Below, in pieces: positions 46,956 through 55,704 of a stretch of DNA of 64,000 bases. The stretch's first letter is position 1. Every line of letters starts with the position of its first letter. A program made the translations under genes and the position numbers. The stretch spans positions 48,995 to 112,994 of the IMG/VR virus record IMGVR_UViG_3300001846_000239, one strand, 5' to 3'. Source of the DNA: a virus. The notes beneath the pieces are model-generated. The model was not told where the DNA came from. It made no database searches and worked only from the letters and a program-made list of their open reading frames with translations.

Positions 46956-48257
46956 ATGGATAGAATGGATCAATTTGTTGGTGGACAGTTTGCCTGGTTT
47001 ACGGGTGTAGTAGAGGATCGTTTTGATCCAGAAGAGATGAATCGTGTCAAGGTACGTTGCTTTGGTTATCATACAGAGAATATGGCATTGGTTGATACTG
47101 ATGATCTACCTTGGGCCACTGTATTGTTACCTACTACCTCTGCTGGTACCTCAGGTATAGGGGATACGCCTCATGGTCTGATGGAAGGATCATGGGTCGT
47201 CGGATTCTTTCGTGACGGGCCTTCTGCACAGGATCCAATCATTCTGGGCGCCATCGCATCCAAGAATGAGGAGACCCCACGGTCCAAGGCGCTGGGCTTC
47301 ACCGGTGATCATTATCCTTCCCATGAATATGATGGTGAGTCTGATGTGAACTTTGGTGGCCGGGTTTCCAGATATACAGAGTCCGATCAGATGGAGACAC
47401 GTTCCCAGGGCGCTTCTCCTTCCGATATACAGGTGGCGGTGCCACCACAGATTCCTTCCGTGGCCGAGAATAAGGCGGATGCCTATTATGCAGAGGCTCC
47501 CTGGCGCGAACTCCCCCCAATGAATGACCACGTCCCTGACTATCCATATAATAAGGTGACACAGTCTGAGGGTGGCCACGTATCCGAGATCGATGATACT
47601 CCGGGGAATGAAAGGTTGCTCAGAATGCATACCAGTGGGTCCTATGAAGAGATCTATACAGACGGGACAAGACAGATTAAAATCGTCGGATCCGACTATG
47701 AGGTGGTCTTCGGTAATAAGAATATCCATATTAAGGGTAACTGTAGTATGACGGTGGACGGAGATCTACGTCAGATGGTCTATGGTAACTATCATCTACA
47801 GGTCGAAAAGGATATGACAATGAATATCAAAGGTTCGCAACAGACCAAGATCGGGGGTAACCAAGAATGTGAGGTGGTCCGTAGCCGTTCTACCAATATA
47901 GGTGTAGACGATAACCTGACCGTGATCAATAATATGACAGAGAATGTCCTGAACGATAAGTTATCCAATATAGGGAATAACTCTACGTATGCGATTACCA
48001 ATGATATGTCCATGACGGTATTGAATGATTTATCGATACTGAATGCGGCAGAATATAGTCATACTAGTTTGGGTAACTTTGTGCTGAGTATAGACGCTAA
48101 CCAGACAATCGGGGTCGTTGGCACCCTGGGTGAAACTGTGGATGGTAGTGTTACGGAAACATATAATAATAATCAGACGACAAATATTACAGGTACATTA
48201 GATCTAGATGCTTCTACTGAAGTTGATATTGATGCCGGTACAATTAACTTAAATTAG
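46956..48257 (+). CDS. 5: Central spike protein gp5-like, without lysozyme domain
   Basis: 433 residues. The N-terminal OB-fold is clear (FAWFTGVVEDRFDPEEMNRV, WATVLLPTTSAGTSGIGD, WVVGFFRDGPSAQDPIILGA). A linker with Pro-rich segments follows (about 155-205). The last 200 residues are a repetitive beta-helix spike (MTVDGDLRQMVYGNYHLQVE, MTMNIKGSQQTKIGGNQ, and many V-x-x-x-x-x-x-T turns). T4 gp5 has a lysozyme domain between OB-fold and helix; none is present here. It forms the membrane-piercing needle with the PAAR tip downstream. Confidence 0.92.
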   Translation: MDRMDQFVGGQFAWFTGVVEDRFDPEEMNRVKVRCFGYHTENMALVDTDDLPWATVLLPTTSAGTSGIGDTPHGLMEGSWVVGFFRDGPSAQDPIILGAIASKNEETPRSKALGFTGDHYPSHEYDGESDVNFGGRVSRYTESDQMETRSQGASPSDIQVAVPPQIPSVAENKADAYYAEAPWRELPPMNDHVPDYPYNKVTQSEGGHVSEIDDTPGNERLLRMHTSGSYEEIYTDGTRQIKIVGSDYEVVFGNKNIHIKGNCSMTVDGDLRQMVYGNYHLQVEKDMTMNIKGSQQTKIGGNQECEVVRSRSTNIGVDDNLTVINNMTENVLNDKLSNIGNNSTYAITNDMSMTVLNDLSILNAAEYSHTSLGNFVLSIDANQTIGVVGTLGETVDGSVTETYNNNQTTNITGTLDLDASTEVDIDAGTINLN

Positions 48258-48265
48258 AGGACATT

Positions 48266-48526
48266 ATGCCAGGTGTAACAAGAAACGGTGATACAGCAGG
48301 GGGAACTATTTCGAGTAGTCAATCCACTGTCAAGGCCAACAGTAAAAATATTATTGTCAATGGAGACAGCGTGGCCGGTCATGGTAGTGGTCCACATGCT
48401 GCTCCGACAATGACGGCCGGGAGTAATAACGTTTTTATCGGTGGTACGGCTGTCGTGAATGCGGGTGATTCTGCTACTTGTGGACATACGTCTAACGGTA
48501 GTAGTAATGTAAATGTAGGAGACTAA
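48266..48526 (+). CDS. PAAR-domain spike tip protein (gp5.4-like)
   Basis: 86 residues. MPGVTRNGDTAGG, NIIVNGDSVAGHGSGPH, NNVFIGGTAVVNAGDSATCG and HTSNGSSNVNVGD are the repeated beta-hairpins of PAAR tips, with His and Cys placed to bind a metal at the apex. It sharpens the gp5 spike, as T4 gp5.4 does. Nine bases after gp5. Confidence 0.9.
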   Translation: MPGVTRNGDTAGGTISSSQSTVKANSKNIIVNGDSVAGHGSGPHAAPTMTAGSNNVFIGGTAVVNAGDSATCGHTSNGSSNVNVGD

Positions 48527-48527
48527 T

Positions 48528-49436
48528 ATGAGTTGCGGTAGTAATACAGCATTAGATGCATTAAAGAATAAACAAAACGAATTGAATGCCAAGTTGAAAG
48601 GGGGTAAGGATGCCCTTGGTGATATACAAGGTAAATTAAATGAGATCAAGGCGGAGCTAGATGCGTTTAAGCCGACACTACCACAAACGCAGAGTCTACA
48701 GGATAAGATTAATGAATTATCCGGGACGACGAATCCAATTGATATTACCAGTAAGATTCAGGAAATGAAAGATAAGTTCGGCGCTGCGGTTCCTAACCTG
48801 GATCAGATCTTGGCCGACCTACAACTTGATCAGGAGAGTATGATAAAGAAACTGACCGGGGGTCTTCCCGCTACCAGTAAGTCTGATATCTGTGCTCTTG
48901 TCCCGAATGTAGAGGCCAGTGAAGATGGTACAGTCAAAGAACAACCAACTGAACCAAAGGTTCCGGAAGAACCACCTGCCGCCCCTGAACCTACTCCGGT
49001 GATTGAAAAAGATTTAGAAGAATTAAACAGAACACTTTTACAACAGGCATATAGTAATAATTTAAAATATATTGCTCATCGTGCAAATAGTATATTTGAT
49101 GGATTTGGATCAAGGAAAAAGAATCAGAAGTTTTATGATTCTACCTGGGAAGAACAATGGATAGAACTTCATGAGGCTGCCGGTGCTGACTATAATACCT
49201 ATAGAAAAAATAGTAGAACAAAAGAAGAATTAAGACTGGCCCAAAAGAAATTAAGTTCGAAATATCCAAAGGCAAAATGGGATTTCCAAAAGGAAGGACA
49301 AATATTAAAAGAAACTTATAATCTTGTAAAAGAGGCTAATCCACATTTATATGCGCAGGCTCAAGATTTTAATACGGCTGCAGCCGAATGGTTCGTAAGA
49401 AGAAAGGCTAAAATGGCTGAGAAAACAGCAACATAA
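48528..49436 (+). CDS. Baseplate-associated structural protein, coiled-coil plus helical domain
   Basis: 302 residues. Residues 1-125 are coiled coil (LKNKQNELNAKLKGGKDALG, LGDIQGKLNEIKAELDAFKP), then an acidic Pro-rich linker (KVPEEPPAAPEPTPVIEKDL, about 145-165) and a helical C-terminal domain (AAGADYNTYRKNSRTKEELR). MSCGSNTALDALKNKQ is familiar from marine T4-like phages. The DNA changes from GC-richer to AT-rich at about 49010, precisely at the linker, suggesting a recombined or chimeric gene. Confidence 0.75.
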   Translation: MSCGSNTALDALKNKQNELNAKLKGGKDALGDIQGKLNEIKAELDAFKPTLPQTQSLQDKINELSGTTNPIDITSKIQEMKDKFGAAVPNLDQILADLQLDQESMIKKLTGGLPATSKSDICALVPNVEASEDGTVKEQPTEPKVPEEPPAAPEPTPVIEKDLEELNRTLLQQAYSNNLKYIAHRANSIFDGFGSRKKNQKFYDSTWEEQWIELHEAAGADYNTYRKNSRTKEELRLAQKKLSSKYPKAKWDFQKEGQILKETYNLVKEANPHLYAQAQDFNTAAAEWFVRRKAKMAEKTAT

Positions 49437-49440
49437 GAGG

Positions 49441-49448
49441 TATAAATA
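49441..49448 (+). promoter_or_regulatory. T4-type late promoter, predicted leaderless gp25
   Basis: Perfect TATAAATA; with the box at -13 to -6, +1 falls on the A of ATG 49454. Same geometry as the minus-strand promoter at 43460. Confidence 0.8.
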
Positions 49449-49453
49449 GTATC

Positions 49454-49903
49454 ATGTCTACAGTAATTTTATCAGATAAATCAGTCATTGGGGACCTTAA
49501 AAAGGCATCTAAGTCTTCTCGTAAGAAAGAATGGACAGACCTAGATCTTAATTTAACGTTACACCCAATACGAAAAGACATTGTCCCATTAAGAGATGAT
49601 GCCGCAATTCGTTATGCGGTTAAAAATCTTCTCTTGACTAACTTTTATGAGAGACCATTTAATCTGGCAGTTGGCGCTAACTTAAGAGGCCTACTATTTG
49701 AACCAGCTGATAGTATTACAAAAGCAGCATTAAAGGAAAATATAGAAAGAACAATCGCGGAGCACGAGCAAAGAGTACAACTAGTTTTTATTGATGTTCA
49801 AGATGATCCGGATAATTACTCATATAGAATATTAGTAAAATTTAGAATCAAAGAATTCGATGCCACCGATCAGGTGGAAATCGTTTTAAAACGTTTAAGG
49901 TAA
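49454..49903 (+). CDS. 25: Baseplate wedge protein gp25
   Basis: 149 residues (T4 gp25: 132). WTDLDLNLTLHPIRKDIVPL, AIRYAVKNLLLTNFYERPFN, AVGANLRGLLFEP and a DNYSYRILVKFRIK end are diagnostic; the E-R-P-F motif is invariant in gp25/lysozyme-like wedge proteins including type VI secretion TssE. It links wedges to the sheath. From here on the DNA is AT-rich again. Confidence 0.95.
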   Translation: MSTVILSDKSVIGDLKKASKSSRKKEWTDLDLNLTLHPIRKDIVPLRDDAAIRYAVKNLLLTNFYERPFNLAVGANLRGLLFEPADSITKAALKENIERTIAEHEQRVQLVFIDVQDDPDNYSYRILVKFRIKEFDATDQVEIVLKRLR

Positions 49904-49909
49904 AATAAT

Positions 49910-51772
49910 ATGGCAACTAATTTAAATGTAACAGAGCTTGATTTTGATCAAATCAAAAACAACCTAAAAAATTATCTGAAGACTCAGAGCGAATTTAGTT
50001 CATACGATTTCGAGGGTTCTGGTCTATCAGCGCTTTTAGATGTGTTGGCATATAATACACACTATAATGCAATGACTGCACACTTTGCGTTGAATGAAGC
50101 ATTTTTAGATTCAGCTCAGATACGTGGTAATATTGTAACACGAGCAAAGTTGTTGGGTTATATTCCAAGGTCAGTCTTAGCACCTAGAGCGACAGTAACT
50201 ATTACAGTTGATGCGTCAGCAGAATCCGGTATTTTACCAACTACATTGACTCTTCCTCGAGGTGCTAAGCTTACAACTGAAGTCGATAGAAGAAACTTTA
50301 GATATGTAGTTCTAGAAGAACAATCAGCTACTCTTGATGGTAACCAACATTATGTTTTCGAAAATGTTGTTATTGCAGAAGGTACAAGAAAGAAACTTTT
50401 ATACAGAGTCGATAATGATATTGAAAACCAGAAGTATCAAATATCAGATGATGATGCAGATACAACAACGCTTAGAGTACTAGTCCAGGCAAATGAAGCT
50501 TCATCATCTTATGATAACTATACTAAGTTTGAATCACTGATCAATGTGGATTCAGCAAGTAGAGTATATTATCTTCAAGAAAATTCGAATGAATATTTTG
50601 AAGTTTACTTTGGTGATGGGGTAACTGGTAAGAAACCACTAAATAATAATATCGTCACACTAGACTATGTATTTACTCATGGTCCAGAATCTAATGGTGC
50701 GAATGCATTTACCATGGTAGATAATATTGGCGGATATTCTAATGTAACGATTCAAACTATTCAGGCTGCGTCTGGTGGTACGGAAAAAGAAACAAACGAA
50801 TCAATTCGATTTAATGCTCCACTTACTTTTACTTCACAGAATAGAGCGGTAACCTCTGATGATTATAGAGCAATTATCCAAAAAGAATTTACTAATATTA
50901 ATTCTATTTCTACTTGGGGTGGTGAAGATAATGATCCACCTGATTATGGGTCAATCTATATTTCTATTAAACCTCTTGTCGCAGAAACATTGACCGAAGC
51001 AGAAAAGAACGAGATTAAGAATACTATTTTGAAAGGTAAGAGTGTAGTATCTATTACTCCATATATTGTAGATCCTAACTTTACATATTTAGAATTAGAT
51101 GTTAACTTTAAATATAATCCGAACCTTACTGATAGAACGTCTGTTGAATTGCAGGCTGTTGTAAGAGATACTATTTCAGATTATAACTTTAACGAACTAA
51201 ATAAATTTGATGGTGTATTCAGACATTCTAGATTATTAAGAGCTATTGATAACGCGGATCCTGCTATTCAAAATAGTAATGTTCGTCCATATATGTTTAT
51301 GAATATCACACCTAATACTTCAAGCGATAACAAAGATAATAACTTTAGACTGGAGTTTACTGCACCGTTCTTTAATTCGGGTTCTTCTACTAACTTTATT
51401 ATCAGCTCTACTCCATTTTTAGTAAATGGCGAAACTGTATACTTTGGTGATATTCCAATTTCGGGATCAACTAATAGACAAGTTATCGTATATAAAATAT
51501 TAAACGGTGAGAATGTAACCGTAATTAATAATGCTGGAACTGTAGAAGTTGAAAAAGGTGTAATTACACTTAACAACTTTATTCCTGATGATGCGTCACC
51601 TGAACAAATTAGAATTACTGTTGTACCTAATTCACTTGACCTTGCTCCTAAGAGAGATCAGCTAATTGCTATTGATCCTCTACGTGTAGTAATTACTCCA
51701 AGTGTTGATACTATTTCAGTATCGGGGTCTTCTGGTACAATCGATTATTCAACGACCTCAAGGCTAAGATAA
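49910..51772 (+). CDS. 6: Baseplate wedge protein gp6
   Basis: 620 residues (T4: 660). DFDQIKNNLKNYLKTQSEFS, GLSALLDVLAYNTHYNAMTA, FLDSAQIRGNIVTRAKLLGY and EVYFGDGVTGKKPL, then FTSQNRAVTSDDYRAIIQKE are conserved gp6 (baseplate J-like) motifs. gp6 dimers form the iris that holds the wedges and switches on contraction. Six bases after gp25. Confidence 0.95.
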   Translation: MATNLNVTELDFDQIKNNLKNYLKTQSEFSSYDFEGSGLSALLDVLAYNTHYNAMTAHFALNEAFLDSAQIRGNIVTRAKLLGYIPRSVLAPRATVTITVDASAESGILPTTLTLPRGAKLTTEVDRRNFRYVVLEEQSATLDGNQHYVFENVVIAEGTRKKLLYRVDNDIENQKYQISDDDADTTTLRVLVQANEASSSYDNYTKFESLINVDSASRVYYLQENSNEYFEVYFGDGVTGKKPLNNNIVTLDYVFTHGPESNGANAFTMVDNIGGYSNVTIQTIQAASGGTEKETNESIRFNAPLTFTSQNRAVTSDDYRAIIQKEFTNINSISTWGGEDNDPPDYGSIYISIKPLVAETLTEAEKNEIKNTILKGKSVVSITPYIVDPNFTYLELDVNFKYNPNLTDRTSVELQAVVRDTISDYNFNELNKFDGVFRHSRLLRAIDNADPAIQNSNVRPYMFMNITPNTSSDNKDNNFRLEFTAPFFNSGSSTNFIISSTPFLVNGETVYFGDIPISGSTNRQVIVYKILNGENVTVINNAGTVEVEKGVITLNNFIPDDASPEQIRITVVPNSLDLAPKRDQLIAIDPLRVVITPSVDTISVSGSSGTIDYSTTSRLR

Positions 51773-51773
51773 T

Positions 51774-54257
51774 ATGGCAGGAACACATAACCCTACTAAC
51801 GCTCATTTTACTTCTGATATAACTTCACCAGGTTATATTCAGTCAGTAGCTTCTTCTAAATCAAAAACTAAGGAGAATCTTAGAACTCAAGAGTTAATGC
51901 CGGCCGAGATATTAGAAAACTCAGGCGGCATACAAATGCTGTTAGAAGCGTATTATACTTTCATGAATATGGAAGAATTTATCTATACGCAAAATGAAAC
52001 TTATACGGATATTGTATTAGATGACAAAGCAGTATTTAGGGTTGATGATCCTAATAATGCTAATGATCATTTTTTCGTAGATGCGGATGGCGGTGCTTCG
52101 ACGCTAACTTTAACAGATAACGCTGGCACAGTCACTTCTTATACTTTAACATCTACTGAAGTTAATATTACTAATGGTAATAATTTACCTGGTTCACTTG
52201 CGACTGCAACTACTCCGACCGGTAAAACTTTTAATGTCCAATTTAAAAGACCAACTGAAAGTGGTTATGTAAATTATAATACTCAGACTGCCGTACTTAC
52301 AACGCCCGTAAAATATTGGGCAGGCCCTGGTGCTTCATACGCTCTTAATACAATTGAAGAGTCTATGGATATTGATAGCACAGCCGCAGCTTATTTAGAA
52401 TTAATTCAAAAAGAGATTGCGGCTGTTATCCCAAGAAGTATTCCGGTAAATAAAAGAAACCTATATAAAGCAATTATTCAGTATTACCGAATAAGAGGTT
52501 CGGCTGATTCTATTGAGGTATTCTTTAGACTATTATTTGATGATGAGGTTGAAGTAAAATATCCGTGGGATGAAACTTTAATCCCTTCTTCAGGTAATTG
52601 GGAAGTAAACCCAGCATTACCTAAGGGTGGTATTTACTTGGATAAAAAAGGTTTCCTATCCGATACAATTAAAATACAAGATAGTTTGAGATATCAAAAA
52701 TTCTCGTATCTGATTAGAACTGGTCAAAACCTTTCTTCATGGGATTATTTCTATGAGAGATTAGTACACCCTGCAGGCTTCAAATATTTTGCTGAGATTC
52801 TGATTCAACTTATGATGACGAGAGAAGCACTTGGTGATGATCAAAAACTTTTAAGAGAACTAACATACGTTGGCGGTCCAAAGCATGGACAATTAACGGG
52901 TGAAAGTTTCTTTGGCTATGGAAGAACAAATAGATTTACATTATCGTCAATGCCTGACATTCAGCCAGGTGTTATTGGTATTGAAGATATTCCGTTATTA
53001 GTTGAAATATTTACGGCTATGTTCTTACCAGATACATCGGTACAGATACATGAATCAGCAAGACTATCTTTAACAGTAGAAACTACTCCTTCGGATCCTA
53101 ATTATGGTGAAGTTGTAGCAGTTGAAATTGTTGAACCAGGTTACGGATACCAGTCTGCACCTACAGTAACAGTAAATGGTATCGCTCAGTCAGGACAAAC
53201 AATTACCGATGCTGTTATTACATTGTCGATCGATTCGAATGGTAAAGTTGATGGTGCAACTATTACTAATGGCGGTGCTAATTATCAATCAGCATTTGCT
53301 TCGGTAACAGCTAACCCGAACATATCTAAGATTGCTAATATTGATGTGGTGCCTGATCAGAATAAAAAATATTCTACTACACCAAATATTATATTCGATG
53401 CTCCTACTTCGAAAGATTCTTTCGGTGTACTTTTACCGACAAACGTAACTGCTACCGGTAAATACCTATTAGAATCTACTTCTATTGATAGAATTGAAGT
53501 TACTAATGGCGGTTCTGGATATACATCAAGACCTCTAGTAATTATTACTCCACAAGCCGGTGGACCTGGTAGTGGTGCTTCAGCGATTGCGCATATTGAA
53601 AATGGTCAAGTATCATATGTCGAAGTTGTTAACGGCGGATCTGGATATATTGAAAATCCTACTATTACAATTATTGGTAGTGCAACAGCTGTTTCGCAGT
53701 TAGTACCTTCAAGAATTGCCTCAGCACAGATTATAAATCCTGGATTTGGATATGTACTTCCACCAAACGTATACATATCTTCTAAAGCTAAAAATGAAGA
53801 TAGAGCTAAGACAACTCCAGTTAAAAGATTAGTAGAATGTAATTTCTCGGACGTAGATCCAGCATATACTAAAATCACAAATCCGGTTCAGACTAGTGGA
53901 TCGGTAAGAGGAAGAACTCTTTTTGCGGCCCCATCCGGTACGGCCGAACCTTTAAGAGTTGGTGTACTTACTTCTGGTCAAGATTGGACTATATCACAGA
54001 CTGGTACATCTAATGATAAATCTATGGGAGGTTACGAAGTAACTGCAGTAGCTTCAGGTTATAGATCTAGACCGGAAAACAATTACTATAATTTAAAAAG
54101 TAATATATTAAACAATCACCAGTTGTACGGTTTTAACGCAACTTTAGAAGAATTAGGTGACGTAGAATTACAAAGTACTTCTATAAGTGATATAAATAAA
54201 CATAACGTTAACAGTTTTGAAGATTCATATAATTATCCAATGGATTTGAATCCTTAA
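51774..54257 (+). CDS. 7: Baseplate wedge protein gp7-like
   Basis: 827 residues (T4 gp7: 1032). MLLEAYYTFMNMEEF and IPVNKRNLYKAIIQYYRIRG followed by SADSIEVFFRLLF match gp7 of marine T4-like phages; placement between gp6 and gp8 is as in T4. Residues about 440-680 contain repeated units with the core (I/V)E(V/I)xNGGSGYxxxP, at least five copies, probably beta-structured decorations. The first third binds gp6/gp53 in T4. Confidence 0.82.
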   Translation: MAGTHNPTNAHFTSDITSPGYIQSVASSKSKTKENLRTQELMPAEILENSGGIQMLLEAYYTFMNMEEFIYTQNETYTDIVLDDKAVFRVDDPNNANDHFFVDADGGASTLTLTDNAGTVTSYTLTSTEVNITNGNNLPGSLATATTPTGKTFNVQFKRPTESGYVNYNTQTAVLTTPVKYWAGPGASYALNTIEESMDIDSTAAAYLELIQKEIAAVIPRSIPVNKRNLYKAIIQYYRIRGSADSIEVFFRLLFDDEVEVKYPWDETLIPSSGNWEVNPALPKGGIYLDKKGFLSDTIKIQDSLRYQKFSYLIRTGQNLSSWDYFYERLVHPAGFKYFAEILIQLMMTREALGDDQKLLRELTYVGGPKHGQLTGESFFGYGRTNRFTLSSMPDIQPGVIGIEDIPLLVEIFTAMFLPDTSVQIHESARLSLTVETTPSDPNYGEVVAVEIVEPGYGYQSAPTVTVNGIAQSGQTITDAVITLSIDSNGKVDGATITNGGANYQSAFASVTANPNISKIANIDVVPDQNKKYSTTPNIIFDAPTSKDSFGVLLPTNVTATGKYLLESTSIDRIEVTNGGSGYTSRPLVIITPQAGGPGSGASAIAHIENGQVSYVEVVNGGSGYIENPTITIIGSATAVSQLVPSRIASAQIINPGFGYVLPPNVYISSKAKNEDRAKTTPVKRLVECNFSDVDPAYTKITNPVQTSGSVRGRTLFAAPSGTAEPLRVGVLTSGQDWTISQTGTSNDKSMGGYEVTAVASGYRSRPENNYYNLKSNILNNHQLYGFNATLEELGDVELQSTSISDINKHNVNSFEDSYNYPMDLNP

Positions 54258-54288
54258 TTCAATAACATAAATTTAATAGGAAAGAAAA

Positions 54289-55674
54289 ATGACGGCAATA
54301 GTAACTTCGAAATTCAGAACTCTGAATGCAGAAAATTTTAAAGAGGACATCGCAAACGATAGCGTGTATGTAGCTATCGGTAAATCTGATGCATGGTCAA
54401 CTCAAACGGGTGATACTTCAGATGCGGAACCATTCACACCATACGATACATTAGACACTCTAACAGAAGCTAGAGAGCAAATCTTCGGTTTAAAGAAACT
54501 TGCTGCTGGTGATGCATCGCATGTTATTCCAAGACATACTTGGACTACTGGTACAAGATATTACGCTTGGGATTCTAATGATCCTGACATTTTCGATAAG
54601 CCTTTCTATGTAATTACTTCTGAGTTTAAAGTATACAAGTGTATCTTTTCTCCAGTAACTGGATCTACTCAAGAGCCTTCACAAACATTGACTAATCCAA
54701 CAGCCGAATCAGATGGTTATATTTGGAAATACATGTATACGGTTTCCGTCGCCGATGCAGAAAAGTTCCTTACAACCTCTTATATGCCTGTTAAAACTAT
54801 TGATATTGATTCTTATGCTAATGATGCAGCTGCAGAGCTTGCTTTATCAGAGGGTGATTATGCACAATACCTAAACCAAAAAGCTTCAAGAGATTCTACT
54901 ACAGCAGGTGGTATTGAAAGAATTGAAGTAACAGCTGGTGGTTCTGGCTATAATAATCCTTTTGATGGTGACGTTATAATTACTGGTTCAGGAACTGGAG
55001 CTACAGTTGCTGATGCGAACGTTACAGTTGATGGTTCTGGTGTTATTACTGGCATCGCACTTACAAATAAGGGAACAGATTATTCTGTTGCGCATATTCA
55101 AATTAAAGATGGCGGTGGTACTAGTGCGGCTGCTCGAGCTGTACTTTCTCCAGAAAATGGTCATGGTACAGATCCTGTTAAAGAACTTGGTGGTTTCTTT
55201 GCAGCAGTTAATACACTTCTAAGTGGTACAGATGGTGGTGATCTTACTGTCGGTAACGATTTTAGACAAATTACACTTGTTAAAAATCCATTTAATTTTG
55301 GTACAAGTACTGTTTCTACTGCGACAACATTACAAGCTAATGGCGCTTTGAACTTTGCTTCTACTACAAGTGCTTTCCAAGCAGACGAACTTATTGAGCA
55401 AGGTGATACAAAAGCTTTTGTTGTTCATGTTGATTCGGCCACTGGATATGTTTATTATACTCAAAATTCAAAAACTGGATACGGTAGTTTTGTGACTGGA
55501 TCAAACGTTTTAGGATTAACCTCTGGTGCTCAAGGTACGCCACCTAGTTCTGGATTCTTGATTGATCCAGAAGTTGATGTTCATAGTGGTGATATTATTT
55601 TCTTAGAGAATAGAAACCCAATTGATAGAACTGCATCACAGATTGAAGACATTAAAATTATTATTGAATTCTAA
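54289..55674 (+). CDS. 8: Baseplate wedge protein gp8
   Basis: 461 residues against 334 in T4. KFRTLNAENFKEDIANDSVY, VAIGKSDAW, PRHTWTTGTRYYAWDSNDPD and YVITSEFKVYKCIF followed by ESDGYIWKYMYTVSVADAEK are gp8 hallmarks. The extra length is largely an insertion about 205-290 carrying GGSGY-type units (IEVTAGGSGYNNPFDGDVII) like those in gp7. gp8 forms part of the wedge arm. AGGAAAG precedes the ATG. Confidence 0.92.
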   Translation: MTAIVTSKFRTLNAENFKEDIANDSVYVAIGKSDAWSTQTGDTSDAEPFTPYDTLDTLTEAREQIFGLKKLAAGDASHVIPRHTWTTGTRYYAWDSNDPDIFDKPFYVITSEFKVYKCIFSPVTGSTQEPSQTLTNPTAESDGYIWKYMYTVSVADAEKFLTTSYMPVKTIDIDSYANDAAAELALSEGDYAQYLNQKASRDSTTAGGIERIEVTAGGSGYNNPFDGDVIITGSGTGATVADANVTVDGSGVITGIALTNKGTDYSVAHIQIKDGGGTSAAARAVLSPENGHGTDPVKELGGFFAAVNTLLSGTDGGDLTVGNDFRQITLVKNPFNFGTSTVSTATTLQANGALNFASTTSAFQADELIEQGDTKAFVVHVDSATGYVYYTQNSKTGYGSFVTGSNVLGLTSGAQGTPPSSGFLIDPEVDVHSGDIIFLENRNPIDRTASQIEDIKIIIEF

Positions 55675-55677
55675 TAA

Positions 55678-55685
55678 TATAAATA
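55678..55685 (+). promoter_or_regulatory. T4-type late promoter
   Basis: Perfect TATAAATA right after the gp8 stop, 20 bases before ATG 55705, with AAAGAGAG between. Confidence 0.85.
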
Positions 55686-55704
55686 TTAGTTAAAGAGAGA
55701 ACTT

